The notes under the pieces: generated by a model
What the model was told of the DNA's origin: nothing
Database searches by the model: none
Seen by the model: only the letters and a program-made list of their open reading frames with translations
Assembly (NCBI RefSeq): GCF_002369955.1
Contig: NZ_AP014564.1
Location: forward strand, 938,672-1,002,671
Reading direction: 5' to 3'
DNA: 64,000 bases
DNA from: Ichthyobacterium seriolicida
GTDB taxonomy: Bacteria > Bacteroidota > Bacteroidia > Flavobacteriales > Ichthyobacteriaceae
Part shown: positions 11,122 to 22,400 of the stretch, piece after piece
Numbering within the stretch: the stretch's first letter is position 1
Layout: every line of letters begins with the position of its first letter
Program-made: the position numbers and the translations under genes

Positions 11122-11154
11122 ATTAATTTTAAACCACACTTATTCAATTCTAAA

Positions 11155-11187
11155 CAGACAGTCAGTTTTAGGGCTGTCTGTTTTTTT
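11155..11187 (+). terminator. Terminator after copy 3
   Basis: CAGACAG at 11155-11161 pairs with CTGTCTG at 11174-11180, followed by seven T. Confidence 0.88.
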
Positions 11188-11218
11188 ATTGATTAATAAA
11201 TAGTTAAATAATTACTAC

Positions 11219-11339
11219 TATCTTAGCTAAGATATTGAGTTTTCTGTCTTTTGGGGTAGGGAGTAGGATGAATCTTATGGCAAATCCTTTTAATCCTATG
11301 GGATTTAGAGGATTATTGTTTAATTAAATTAATAAAATT
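11219..11339 (+). promoter_or_regulatory. Family A promoter motif and leader, copy 4
   Basis: TATCTTAGC lies at 11219-11227. P1 is weak here (TTTTCT against AGGGAG, relying on G-T pairs, around GTCTTTTGGGG). P2 is strong and two-tiered: inner AATCC/GGATT at 11292-11305 with a 4-base loop, outer AATCCT (11283-11288) with AGGATT (11309-11314). The gene start follows an AT-rich tract with no clear Shine-Dalgarno, as is usual in Bacteroidota. Confidence 0.7.
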
Positions 11340-14249
11340 ATGTTTAAGAAAAATTATTTTTTAAAGAGAATTACTTTCTCTTTTGTTTTGTTGTCAGCAA
11401 TTATTTTCTCCTGTGAGAAAAATAAGGTTTACCAAGATGATTTAAATGTATGTATAAAATCATTTGAATTACTGAATTCTGAAAATGAGGAAAAAAATTT
11501 AGGTTCTGATATAAAATGTGAGATAGATGCTGAGAATTATACTATATCGCTAACAGTTCCTAGTTCGGCTGAATTAAGAGGCTTAAAGTTTAATATAACC
11601 CCATGTGAAGGGGTTAGCATATCTCCTGGTAGTGGAGAAGAAACTGATTTTGAACTTGTTGAAAAACCTTCTGGAGAGTCTACTGAGGAGGCTTCTGAAG
11701 CGTCTTCTGAGGGATCCTCTTCTAAACGTTATAAAAAGATATTTACTTTAACAAAAGGAGAAAAAAGTCAAGACTATACTGTGTATATAACAAAAGAATC
11801 AGCGCCTAAGTTGACAGAGTTTAAAATATCAGCTAATGAAAGTAAAGGCATTAAAGGTGAGGTGACTGCTGCTATAACTGATGACACTGACACTGCTACA
11901 GGTAAGATTTTATTAAAAATTCCTTATAATGAGAATATTGATCTTACTAGTCTAAGTTTTACTGCTATAACTCTAGATAATCACACTTTAGATCCAGTTG
12001 CTGGTACAATAGCTGAAGATATTAATGGAAAAGAATTTACTTTAACAAAAACTGATACAGGTTCTCAAAGAGTTTATACTGTTGAAGCAGTTAAAGGGCC
12101 TTATATCAGTTCTTTTAAATTTGCTGCTACTTCTTCTGGAGTAAGTTCTACTAATACAGGTATAACTAAGGAAGTAGAAGCTACGATTAATAACGAAGAA
12201 AACACCATAAAACTAATTGTTCCTAGTGGTGTCACTTTATCTAATTTAACTCCTACAATTACAGTGGGAGAGAATACTAAAGCTGATTTTACTCCTTCTG
12301 CTCAGATAGATTTTAGTTCTAATATTCAGTATACAGTAACGTCTTCTAATCCTTCGGCGACGGATTTTACTAAAGTATATACAGTTACTGTAACTCAAAA
12401 TACTGAACCTCAGATACAGAGTTTTACATTTAGTGATAGTTCTAATAACGGTAAAAACCTTGGAAATAATATAGGTGTTGAAGTTAAGCATAGTGAAGGA
12501 GAAATAATCGTTAAAGTTCCTCATAATGCAAGTTTAGATGCATTAACTCCAATTATTACACCTGCTTCTACTTTGGCTAATACTCAAATATATAAAGGAG
12601 ATACTGGTACTGCTGATGCTAATACTTCTAATGATTTTTCTAGTTCTCATGATGGTTCTGTAAAATACAGTGCAGTGGGGCCTGCTGGTGGAAGGAAAGT
12701 GTATTCTGTGAAAGTTTATAAAGAACCAAAAATAAGTACGTTTAAGTTTATTAAATCTCAAAATGCAGATAATAGTGGGTTTCCAGATAATCCAACTGAA
12801 TATAGCGGCACAGTTACAGATAATAATATAACTATCACAGTTGCTAATACAGTTAACATAGCAAATTTAAAAGCTACTATTTCTGGAGATAATTTTACTG
12901 CTACTAACCCTATAAGTATAACTTTTACCTCTACTGGTGATACTTCTCCTTATTCTGCAACTATTACAGTTGCAAATGAACATTTATCTGGTTTTACTAA
13001 AACCTATAATGTAACTCTAACTAAAGAAGCAGCTCCAGTTTTATCAAGTTTTTCAATAGCAGCTAAAACTAACCAGGGCATTGCTGCTGTGGTAAGTGGT
13101 GAAATAACTGACCCTACCAGTAGTGATGGTACTAATGGAAAGATAAAATTAAAGATCCCTTATAATGTTGCTACATATAGTGGTGATATTAGTTTAACAG
13201 GATTAACACCTACTATAAGTGTTCCTACTAGGAGTGCGTATACTGTAAGTCCACCTAGTGGTCAAGAGATATCTGGAGATATTAGTAGTGAAGGCAATAA
13301 TACATTTACTCTAACAAAAACAGATACAGGTTCTAAAAGTGTTTATACTGTAATAGCAGTTAAAGGGCCGTTTATTAACTCTTTTAAATTTGAAGATTCT
13401 CAAAATAGTGGGAAAGGTATAGGTTCTAGTAGCCCTATAACAGGTGCAATTGATCACGAAAATAATACCATAAAAGTAACGCTTCCTGCTACAGTTAAGA
13501 AGGATTCGGAAGGGGCTGAGAATAAAATAACTCTAACTCCTACAATTGAATTGGGAGGAGATGGCTCTCCTACTGCTAATCCTGCTAGGAATAGTCCTCA
13601 GGAGTTTACTAGCGGCACCGCTGTTGATTATGCAGTAACAGGTGAAGATGGGATGACAAAAATTTATCAAGTTACAGTGACTAGAACACCTTCAATTGAA
13701 GCTACAATTAAATCATTTGCAATTGATTCTAATAGTGGTAATATTACACACCCTGGTAGTGGCACTGGTGATAGAGGAAGAATAGTTGTGCCTGTTACTA
13801 GTGTTCCAGCAAGCTCAGTAATTCCTGCTATAACACAATCAGAATATGCTACTGTAAGTCCAAGTGCAGCTCAAACTTTTGCTTCGTATGAAAATCTAGT
13901 TACATATACTGTAACAGCTGAGGATAATAGTATAACAAAGAGTTATGATGTTTATATATATGATTCCACTAAGGTTGTAGTTGCTGATAGTTTGAAGGTA
14001 AAAAATGGCAGTACTGATATTAATAAAGATTCTGCATCTATTGATGCAAGCACTAGAGTTATAAATATTACTGTACCTACAAGTACTGATCTCAATAGTT
14101 TGAAACTTGTTTTAGAAGATACTTCTGGGCTTAGCATAGAGCCTACTGAAGCTCAAAATTTTTCTAATGGAGTAGAAGTAAAATATACTCTTAAAGATAG
14201 CAGTAGTGATGTAAAGGGGCATTATTGGGTTAAGGTGGCTACTAGTTAG
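11340..14249 (+). CDS. Family A repeat lipoprotein, copy 4
   Basis: A 969-residue lipoprotein with lipobox AIIFSC (Cys25). It has nine DUF5018-like modules, starting at SFELLNSEN, PKLTEFKI, ISSFKFAA, PQIQSFTF, PKISTFKF, PVLSSFSI, INSFKFED, ATIKSFAI and a terminal module near VVVADSLK. It ends GHYWVKVATS. The linker after module 1 is EKPSGESTEEASEASSEGSS, shared with copy 5 but not with copies 3, 6 and 7. The gene therefore belongs to a different sub-type at its N-terminus while using common central and terminal modules. No enzymatic motif is visible. Likely anchored in the outer membrane and surface exposed, inferred from the lipoprotein signal and Ig-like repeats. Confidence 0.88.
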   Translation: MFKKNYFLKRITFSFVLLSAIIFSCEKNKVYQDDLNVCIKSFELLNSENEEKNLGSDIKCEIDAENYTISLTVPSSAELRGLKFNITPCEGVSISPGSGEETDFELVEKPSGESTEEASEASSEGSSSKRYKKIFTLTKGEKSQDYTVYITKESAPKLTEFKISANESKGIKGEVTAAITDDTDTATGKILLKIPYNENIDLTSLSFTAITLDNHTLDPVAGTIAEDINGKEFTLTKTDTGSQRVYTVEAVKGPYISSFKFAATSSGVSSTNTGITKEVEATINNEENTIKLIVPSGVTLSNLTPTITVGENTKADFTPSAQIDFSSNIQYTVTSSNPSATDFTKVYTVTVTQNTEPQIQSFTFSDSSNNGKNLGNNIGVEVKHSEGEIIVKVPHNASLDALTPIITPASTLANTQIYKGDTGTADANTSNDFSSSHDGSVKYSAVGPAGGRKVYSVKVYKEPKISTFKFIKSQNADNSGFPDNPTEYSGTVTDNNITITVANTVNIANLKATISGDNFTATNPISITFTSTGDTSPYSATITVANEHLSGFTKTYNVTLTKEAAPVLSSFSIAAKTNQGIAAVVSGEITDPTSSDGTNGKIKLKIPYNVATYSGDISLTGLTPTISVPTRSAYTVSPPSGQEISGDISSEGNNTFTLTKTDTGSKSVYTVIAVKGPFINSFKFEDSQNSGKGIGSSSPITGAIDHENNTIKVTLPATVKKDSEGAENKITLTPTIELGGDGSPTANPARNSPQEFTSGTAVDYAVTGEDGMTKIYQVTVTRTPSIEATIKSFAIDSNSGNITHPGSGTGDRGRIVVPVTSVPASSVIPAITQSEYATVSPSAAQTFASYENLVTYTVTAEDNSITKSYDVYIYDSTKVVVADSLKVKNGSTDINKDSASIDASTRVINITVPTSTDLNSLKLVLEDTSGLSIEPTEAQNFSNGVEVKYTLKDSSSDVKGHYWVKVATS

Positions 14250-14293
14250 ATTACATTCGAGGTAATAAGTATTTAATTTTTAAAATCTAAAAA

Positions 14294-14326
14294 CAGACAG
14301 CTGTTATTATGGCTGTCTGTTTTTTT
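14294..14326 (+). terminator. Terminator after copy 4
   Basis: CAGACAG at 14294-14300 (extended by CTG) pairs with CTGTCTG at 14313-14319, then seven T. Confidence 0.88.
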
Positions 14327-14358
14327 ATATAAAAAAACACTGTTCAAATAATTACTAC

Positions 14359-14478
14359 TACCTTAGCCGAGACATTTAATTCTCTGTCTTTATGGGTAGA
14401 GAGTATGATAAGTCTTGTTGCTAACTCTTTTAATACTATGATATTTTAAGGATTATTGTTTTTTTAATTATTAAAATT
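14359..14478 (+). promoter_or_regulatory. Family A promoter motif and leader, copy 5
   Basis: TACCTTAGC lies at 14359-14367. P1 pairs TCTCT (14381-14385) with AGAGA (14398-14402) around GTCTTTATGGGT. P2 pairs AATA (14432-14435) with TATT (14442-14445). Both stems keep their pairing while changing sequence relative to the other leaders. Confidence 0.7.
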
Positions 14479-17400
14479 ATGTTTAAGAAAAATTATTTTA
14501 TAAAGAGTATTATTTTCTCTTTTGTGTTGTTATCGGTAATTATTTTCTCCTGTGATAAAAAGAACATTATAGAAGACGATTTAAATATATGTATAGAGTC
14601 ATTTGCCTTGCTGGATTCTGAAAATGACCAAAAAAATTTAGGTTCTGATATAAAATGTGATATAGATGCTGAGAATTATACTATATCGCTAATAGTTCCT
14701 AGTTCGGCTGAATTAAGAGGCTTAAAGTTTAATATAACCCCATGTGAAGGGGTTAGCATATCTCCTGCTAGTGGAGAAGAAACTGATTTTGAACTTGTTG
14801 AAAAACCTTCTGGAGAGTATACTGAGGAAGCTTCTGAAGCGTCTTCTGAGGGATCCTCTTCTAAACGCTATAAAAAGATATTTACTTTAACAAAAGGAGA
14901 AAAAAGTCAAGACTATACTGTATATATAACAAAAGAATCAGCGCCTAAGTTGACAGGGTTTAAAATATCAGCTAATGAAAGTAAAGGCATTAAAGGTGAG
15001 GTGACTGCGGTTATAACTGATGACACTGACACTGCTACAGGCAAGATTTTATTGAAGATTCCTTATACAGGCACTACTATTAATTTAGTAGGATTGACAT
15101 CTGTTATCAATGTTCCTGAAGGTTGTACTATAGATCCAGCTAATGGATCAGCAATATCTGAAAGCATTGATAATAAAGAATTTTCTCTAACAACTGCTTT
15201 AGGTTCTAAAAGAGTTTATACTGCTGAAGCAGTTAAAGGGCCTTATATTAGTGCTTTTAAATTTGCTGCTGCTACTTCTGGCAGAAGTTCTACTAATGCA
15301 GGTATAATTGGTGAAGGTGTAACAGGGACAATCGATCACATTGCTGGTACTATATCTGTAACAGTTCCTAGTGGTGTTACTTTATCTAATTTAACTCCTA
15401 CAATCGAAGTGGGAGAGAACACTAAAACTGATTTCACTCCTTCTGCTCAGGCAAATTTTGGTTCTAATGTTGAGTATAGAGTAACGTCTTCTAATCCTTC
15501 AGCTGCAGATTTTACTAAAGTATATACAGTTTCTGTAACTCAAAATGTTGAACCTCAGATACAGAGTTTTACATTTAGTGATAGTTCTAATAACGGTAAA
15601 AACCTTGGAAATAATATAGGTGTTGAAGTTAAGCATACTGAAGGCACTATAATTGTTAAAGTTCCTCATAATGCAGATTTAACTGGATTAACTCCAACTA
15701 TTACAGCTGTTTCTGGTGTTAAAGTATGTAAAGGAGAGACTTGTACCACTGAAGATTCTGATATAAGTAATGATTTTGCCAATTCTCATGATGGTTCTGT
15801 AAAATATAGTGCAGTATGCCCTGCTGGTGGAAGGAAAGTGTATTCTGTGAAAGTTTATAAGGAGCCAGCTATAACAGGATTTAGCTTTACTAAAGCTCAA
15901 AATACAGATAATAGTGGTTTTCCTACTGACCAAACATATAATGGTAATATTTCAGGCAATAATATAACTATCACGGTTGCTAATACAGTTAATGTAGCAA
16001 ATTTAAAAGCTTCTATTGCTGGGGATAATATTGCTGCAAATTATGTTACTTCTGGATTGAATTTCACAACTAGTAGCAGTACTTTAACTATTGATGTTCC
16101 AAATGAACATTTACAAACTTATACTAAAACCTATAATGTAACTGTAACTAAAGAATCAGCACCAGTTTTATCAAGTTTTTCAATAAATGCTGACTCTTCA
16201 AAGGGTATTGCAGATAACGTTCAAGCTACATTTGAGCATGAGGAAGGTTCTGCTACAGGCAAAATCTTATTAAGGATTCCTTACAAAGGAGCTATTACTT
16301 TAACAGGATTGACATCTATTATCGATGTTCCTGAAGGGTGCTCTATAGATCCAACTGCTGGCACAATAACTGAAAGCATTGAAAATAAAGAATTTACTTT
16401 AACAAAAACAGACACAGGCTCTCAAAGAGTTTACACTGTAGAAGCAGTTAAAGGGCCTTACATTAGTGCTTTTAAATTTCCAGCATCAAATTCTGGTATA
16501 AATGCTGATATAAGTGCAACAAATATTAATCATGATACTGGAGAAATAACTATAACAGTTCCTAGTGGTGTCACTTTATCTAATTTAATTCCTACAGTTG
16601 AGGTGGGAGAGAACACTAAATCTGAATATACTCCTTCTGCTCAGGCAGATTTCGGTTCTAATGTTGAGTATAGAGTAACGTCTTCTAATCCTTCAGCTAC
16701 AGATTTTACTAAAGTATATACAGTTACTGTAACTCAAAATGCTGAACCTCAGATACAGAGTTTTACATTTAGTGATACCTCTAATGCTGGTAAAAATCTT
16801 GGGAATGATATTACAGGTAAGATTAAAGGCAGTGATATAATTGTTAAAGTTCCTCATGATGCTACTTTAACTGCGTTAGTGCCAACTGTTACACCCGCTT
16901 CTGATGTTACAGTATACAAAGGAGATACAGGTTCTACTACTCCATCTACTACTTCCACTGATTTCAGTTCTTCTCATTCAACAGCTGTTAAATATCGTGC
17001 TGTGTGTGCAGCAGGTGGTGAGAAAGTTTATTCTGTAAAAGTTTATAAAGAGCCTGCTATAACAGGTTTTAAGTTTGAGAAGAGCGCTAATGGATCAGCT
17101 GGTTTTCCAGATACGAAGAATGAATATACTTCCTCTTCTATTACTCAAGGTGCTATATCAGAAAGTGGAACTATAACAATTACAGTTGCTAACACAGTTA
17201 ATGTAGCATCTTTAAAAGCATCTGTTACTGGTGATAATATTGCTGAAAATCTTGTTATTTCTGATTTGAATTTCAGTAGTGGCAATACAACAGTTACAGT
17301 TACAAATAAGGATTTGTCTGGATTTAATAAAACCTATACAGTTAATTTAACTAAAGAAGCAGAGCCTCAGATAGGAAGTTTTACATTTACTCAAAGCAGT

Positions 17401-19200
17401 AATAGCGGTAAAAACATTGTAAGTACTATTACAGGTGATATTAATAATAATGAGATAATTCTTAAAGTTTCTCATAATACAGATTTAACTGGATTAACTC
17501 CAACTGTTACAGCTGGCGCCGTTCCTTCTGGAACTAAAATATACAGTGGGGATACTGGCACTCAAGATGCTAATACTTCTTCTACTGATTTTACAAATTC
17601 TCATACAACTCCTGTAAAATATAGTGCAGTAGGTCCTGTTGGAGGAAGAAAGGTATATTTTGTAAAAGTTTATAAAGAGCCTGCTTTAACAGGCTTTAAG
17701 TTTGAGAAAAGTGCTAATACAGATACTGGTTTCCCTGATGGGAAGACGTATACTGGCACAGTTGCAAATAACGCCATAATTAATATCACAGTTGCTAATA
17801 CGGTTAATGTGGCGTCCTTAACTCCTACTATTACTGGCAGTAATCTTGGTTCTATATTTACTCCTACTGCTTTAAATTTTACTACTAGTGGTTCTTCTTA
17901 TTCTGCAACTATCACGGTTAAGAATGAGCATTTACAAACATATACCAAACAGTATACTGTAAATCTAACTAAAGAAGCAGCGCCGCAATTGACAGAGCTT
18001 AAAATAACAGCTGATGAAAGTAAAGGGATTAAAGACGAGGTAAGTGCTGAACTTACGCATCCTAGTGATAGTAGTAATACTGGGACAATAAAATTAAAGT
18101 TTTCTTATAATGTTGCTAACCATAGCGCTGATATTGATTTGACAGGATTAAGTTATACTAGTGTGCCTAGTACTGGGTATACTTTGACTCCTGCTTCTCC
18201 ATTAACTGGACAAAGTATTCATGGTCAAACATTTACTTTAACTAAAGATGCTACAGGTTCTAAAAGTATTTATACTGTACAAGCAGTTAAAGGGCCATTT
18301 ATTAAGTCATTTAAGTTCACAAATAGTTCTAATAGTGGTAAAAATTTAGGTGCTACTGATGTTAACGGGACAATTAATCATGCTAACAATACCATAGCTA
18401 TAACAGTTCCTAGTACGGTAGCAAGGGAATCAAGTGAAAATAAAGTAACTCTAACTCCTACAATTGAGTTGGGAGGAGATGGTACTCCTAGTATTTCTCC
18501 TAATACTGGAGCTTCTCAGGAGTTTACATCTGGCATCCCTGTTAATTATAAAGTAACAGGTCAAGACGGAATGGAAAAAACTTATGCGGTTACTGTAACT
18601 AGGACAAAATCAACAATAGCTCAGATTAAAACATTTGCTATTGGCTCTAATAGCGGTAATATTACACACCCTGGTAGTGGCAATGGTGATAAAGGAAGAA
18701 TAGCTGTGCCTGTTACTAGTGTTCCATCAAGTTCAGTAACTCCTAGTATAACACAATCAGATTATGCTACTGTAACTCCAGTAGATGCTCAAACATTTAA
18801 TTCGTATGATGATTCAAAAGAATATACAGTAACAGCTGAAGATACTAATGTTAACAAGGCATATGAGGTGTATATACATGATTCTACTAAGGTTATAAGT
18901 GATAGTAATTTGGAAATAACAGATAGCAGTAGTGCCGCTATTAGTCCAACTTCTAAGACTATTGATCAAACTACTAGAGTTATAACTGTTACTGTTCCTT
19001 CTAGTACTACTGATGAACAATTAAAGACATTAACACTTGCTTTAACTGACAGTGGCACTCCTAGCTATACTCTAACAGCAGACCCTGCTAGTGGACAAGA
19101 TTTTTCTGGTGGAAAAGAAGTAAAGTATACTCTTACTGATACTGCTAGCGGCAGTACAGTTGTAGGTCATTATTGGGTTAAGGTTCAAACGGGTGGTTAG
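14479..19200 (+). CDS. Family A repeat lipoprotein, copy 5 (longest, 15 modules)
   Basis: A 1573-residue lipoprotein with lipobox VIIFSC (Cys25) and about fifteen DUF5018-like modules. The central block is expanded: a set starting ISAFKFAA, PQIQSFTF, PAITGFSF is followed by a second set ISAFKFPA, PQIQSFTF, PAITGFKF, and then a further pair PQIGSFTF and PALTGFKF. This reads as internal duplication of two- or three-module blocks. The module near 16800-17000 is nearly identical in DNA to one in copy 6 (22077-22280). Some modules carry paired Cys (for example VKVCKGETC and SAVCPAGG), which could form local disulfides. It ends GHYWVKVQTGG. Surface role inferred; specific ligand unknown. Confidence 0.87.
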   Translation: MFKKNYFIKSIIFSFVLLSVIIFSCDKKNIIEDDLNICIESFALLDSENDQKNLGSDIKCDIDAENYTISLIVPSSAELRGLKFNITPCEGVSISPASGEETDFELVEKPSGEYTEEASEASSEGSSSKRYKKIFTLTKGEKSQDYTVYITKESAPKLTGFKISANESKGIKGEVTAVITDDTDTATGKILLKIPYTGTTINLVGLTSVINVPEGCTIDPANGSAISESIDNKEFSLTTALGSKRVYTAEAVKGPYISAFKFAAATSGRSSTNAGIIGEGVTGTIDHIAGTISVTVPSGVTLSNLTPTIEVGENTKTDFTPSAQANFGSNVEYRVTSSNPSAADFTKVYTVSVTQNVEPQIQSFTFSDSSNNGKNLGNNIGVEVKHTEGTIIVKVPHNADLTGLTPTITAVSGVKVCKGETCTTEDSDISNDFANSHDGSVKYSAVCPAGGRKVYSVKVYKEPAITGFSFTKAQNTDNSGFPTDQTYNGNISGNNITITVANTVNVANLKASIAGDNIAANYVTSGLNFTTSSSTLTIDVPNEHLQTYTKTYNVTVTKESAPVLSSFSINADSSKGIADNVQATFEHEEGSATGKILLRIPYKGAITLTGLTSIIDVPEGCSIDPTAGTITESIENKEFTLTKTDTGSQRVYTVEAVKGPYISAFKFPASNSGINADISATNINHDTGEITITVPSGVTLSNLIPTVEVGENTKSEYTPSAQADFGSNVEYRVTSSNPSATDFTKVYTVTVTQNAEPQIQSFTFSDTSNAGKNLGNDITGKIKGSDIIVKVPHDATLTALVPTVTPASDVTVYKGDTGSTTPSTTSTDFSSSHSTAVKYRAVCAAGGEKVYSVKVYKEPAITGFKFEKSANGSAGFPDTKNEYTSSSITQGAISESGTITITVANTVNVASLKASVTGDNIAENLVISDLNFSSGNTTVTVTNKDLSGFNKTYTVNLTKEAEPQIGSFTFTQSSNSGKNIVSTITGDINNNEIILKVSHNTDLTGLTPTVTAGAVPSGTKIYSGDTGTQDANTSSTDFTNSHTTPVKYSAVGPVGGRKVYFVKVYKEPALTGFKFEKSANTDTGFPDGKTYTGTVANNAIINITVANTVNVASLTPTITGSNLGSIFTPTALNFTTSGSSYSATITVKNEHLQTYTKQYTVNLTKEAAPQLTELKITADESKGIKDEVSAELTHPSDSSNTGTIKLKFSYNVANHSADIDLTGLSYTSVPSTGYTLTPASPLTGQSIHGQTFTLTKDATGSKSIYTVQAVKGPFIKSFKFTNSSNSGKNLGATDVNGTINHANNTIAITVPSTVARESSENKVTLTPTIELGGDGTPSISPNTGASQEFTSGIPVNYKVTGQDGMEKTYAVTVTRTKSTIAQIKTFAIGSNSGNITHPGSGNGDKGRIAVPVTSVPSSSVTPSITQSDYATVTPVDAQTFNSYDDSKEYTVTAEDTNVNKAYEVYIHDSTKVISDSNLEITDSSSAAISPTSKTIDQTTRVITVTVPSSTTDEQLKTLTLALTDSGTPSYTLTADPASGQDFSGGKEVKYTLTDTASGSTVVGHYWVKVQTGG

Positions 19201-19243
19201 TAAATAATTTCGAATATATTTAATTCCGTTTTAAAAGAATAGG

Positions 19244-19278
19244 CAGACAGCTATTATTATGGCTGTCTGTTTTTTTTG
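19244..19278 (+). terminator. Terminator after copy 5
   Basis: CAGACAG at 19244-19250 pairs with CTGTCTG at 19263-19269, followed by a run of eight T. Confidence 0.88.
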
Positions 19279-19311
19279 TTTTTTATTGACCAGCAGTTTA
19301 ATAATTACTAC

Positions 19312-19430
19312 TACCTTAGCGGAAATATTCAGCTCTCTAGCTTTGTGGTAGAGAGTACGGTAAGTCTTGTTGCTAACCCTTTTAATACTACGACATTTAG
19401 AGGATTATTGTTTTTTTAATTATTAAAATT
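19312..19430 (+). promoter_or_regulatory. Family A promoter motif and leader, copy 6
   Basis: TACCTTAGC lies at 19312-19320. P1 is the strongest of the set: CTCTCTA (19333-19339) pairs with TAGAGAG (19349-19355). P2 is short (AAT/ATT around ACTACGAC). The leader remains intact although the gene behind it carries a nonsense codon. Confidence 0.7.
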
Positions 19431-22400
19431 ATGTTTAAGAAAAATTATTTTGTAAAGAGTATTATTTTCTCTTTTGTGTTGTTATCTGTAATTATTTTCT
19501 CCTGTGAGAAAAATAATGTTTACCAAGATGATTTAGGTGTATGTATAGATTCATTTGCCTTGCTAGATTCTGAAAATGACCAAAAAAAATTAGGTTCTGA
19601 TATAAAATGTGATATAGATCATGAGAATTATACTATATCGCTAACAGTTCCTAGTTCGGCTGAATTAAGAGACTTAAAGTTTAATATAACCCCATGTTAA
19701 GGGGTTAGCATATCTCCTGCTAGTGGAGAAGAAACTGATTTTGAACCTATCGTTGAAGAATCTACTGGGGAAGAAACTGCTACTGATGCGTTTTCTGAGG
19801 GAACTATTAAAAAGCCTTCTCTTCAACGTTACAAAAAGGTGTTTACTGTAACAAAGGGTGATAAGTCTCAAGAGTATACTGTATATATAGCTAAAGAATC
19901 AGCGCCTAAGTTGACAGAGTTTAAAATATCAGCTAATGAAAGTAAAGGCATTAAAGGTGAGGTGACTGCTGTTATAACTGATGACACTGACACTGCTACA
20001 GGCAAGATTTTATTGAAGATTCCTTATACAGGCACTGCTATTAATTTAGTAGGATTGACATCTGTTATCAATGTTCCTGAAGGTTATACTATAGATCCAG
20101 CTAGTGGATCAGCAATATCTGAAAGTATTGAGGGTAAAGAATTTTCTCTAACAACTGCTTTAGGTTCTAAAAGAGTTTACACTGTTGAAGCAGTTAAAGG
20201 TCCTTTTATTGGCACTTTTAAATTTGCTGCTACCAGTGGGAGTACTAATGTCGGTATAACTACTGAAGTAACAGGGACAATCGATCACATTGCTGGCACT
20301 ATATCTGTAACAGTTCCTAGTGGTGTCACTTTATCTAATTTAACTCCTACAATCGAAGTTGGAGAGAACACTAAAACTGATTTTACTCCTTCTACTCAGA
20401 CAGATTTTAGTTCTAATGTTAAGTATATAGTAACATCTTCTAATTCTTCAGCTACAGATTTTACTAAAGAGTATACAGTAATCATAACTAAAGCTTTAGC
20501 TAGTGACTGTTCTATTAGTTCTTTTGAATTAAAGAAGATTGAGAATGTTGGTAAGATTTTCGCAGATAGAGTGGGTGTTATTACTGAAGTTAATACAATA
20601 ACATTACATGTATCTGATGCTGCTACTTTAGATGGTTTAACTCCTACAATAGTTCATGCAGGGGCTAGTATTGCTTCAGAAAGTCCTATTTCTACCACTG
20701 AAAACAGTATTACCACAACTGCAGTTAATTACACAGTAACTGCTGCAGATGGAAAAACAAAGGTTTATGCAGTAAAATATATCAAAGACTTATCTTCTAA
20801 TAATAGAATTTCTGCATTTGCATTTACAAAAGATAACACCAATAACACTGGTTTAAAATTGACTAGGTCTTCTGCTGATGAAAGTAGAACAAGCGATATT
20901 ATAATTAATCATGAAGATGGAACTATAAAAGTAAAAGTGTCTACTGCAGCAGATGTAACAGCTTTAACTCCTACTATAACTAAGCATGCTAGTGCTACTA
21001 TAAGTCCGGCTGAAGGTGTTCATGATTATGCAACTTCTAAGACTTATACCATTACAGCTCAAGATGGTCAAACAAAAGAGTATACAGTATCTGTTGCTAA
21101 GGATTTGTCTAATGATAAGATTATGACTTCTTTTAAATTTGAGCACACTCAAAATTCTGATAAGAGCTTTAATAATGTTGATTATTCAGCAGAGAATATG
21201 CCTAGCGCTACTGGAGATGATGATGTAAATGTTAGTATTGCAAAAATCCCTCATACTGTCACAGATTTAACAGACCTAAAGCCTACTATAGTTATCGGTG
21301 CTAGTGCCACAGTAAGTCCAGCTAGTTTAGACTCTCAAAGTTTCACTCGTGGTACAGCTGTAGTATATACTGTAACAGCACAAGATGGAACTTCTAGAAG
21401 ATATAATGTAACTATTCCTGTATTGGATGCAACATCGGAGATAACTTCTTTTAAAATATTAAAAACAGATCATCAGTCTAGTTCAAAGATTTCAACAGAT
21501 ATTACAATAAGTCCGACAAATAGTGGAAGTGATTATACAATAGTATTAGATGAAGAAGATGGTACTACTATAACTTTAAAACCTGAAATAGAATTATCTG
21601 CTGGTGCTTCAGTAAGTCCGGAATCCAAGCAAGAAACTACCTTTACTTATGGTACCGCTGTAGTATATACTGTAACAGCTGAAAATGGTACTACCAAACA
21701 ATACAGTGTAACTGTAAAGTCTTCGAATTCTAAGATGAAGTCTTTTAAGTTTAAAGCAGAGGGAGCTAATCAGAGTACTGGGAAAATTGTCAAAGATATA
21801 TCAGGCGTTATAAATCATGAACAAAAAACAGTTATAATAAATGTTCCACATGATGCAGTACTTGATGCTTTAACTCCTAATATAGAATTATATAACGGAG
21901 CTAGTGTTAGTCCAGAAACTACTACAGCGCAAAATTTTAGTAGTCAAAAAACTTATACAGTTACTGCTCAAGATGGATCGACTAGTATTTACACTGTAAA
22001 TGTAACTAAAGAAGTGGAGCCTACTATATCTGAGTTTAAGTTTTTGAATAGCAATAATAGTGGTAAAAATCTTGGGAATGATATTACAGGTGAGATTAAA
22101 GGCAGTGATATAATTGTTAAAGTTCCTCATGATGCTACTTTAACTGCGTTAGTGCCAACTGTTACACCCGCTTCTGATGTTACAGTATACAAAGGAGATA
22201 CAGGTTCTACTACTCCATCTACTACTTCCACTGATTTCAGTTCTTCTCATTCAACAGCTGTTAAATATCGTGCTGCGTGTGTAGCAGGTGGTGAAAAAGT
22301 GTATTCTGTAAAAGTTTATAAAGAACCAAAAATAAATACGTTTAAGTTTGAGAAGAGTCAGAATTCAGCAGCTGGGTTTTCTACTAGTCCAACTGAATAT

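Noticed and set aside
14479-19200. Copy 5 as an assembly artefact of two collapsed genes
   Set aside because: The frame is open throughout, duplicated modules have diverged from each other, and there is only one signal peptide and one terminal tail, so a real internally expanded gene is more likely.
19674-19871. Repeated minus-strand open frames (also 8467-8664 and 24297-24494) with the same sequence
   Set aside because: They are antisense shadows of the conserved family A coding block. They recur only because the sense strand recurs.
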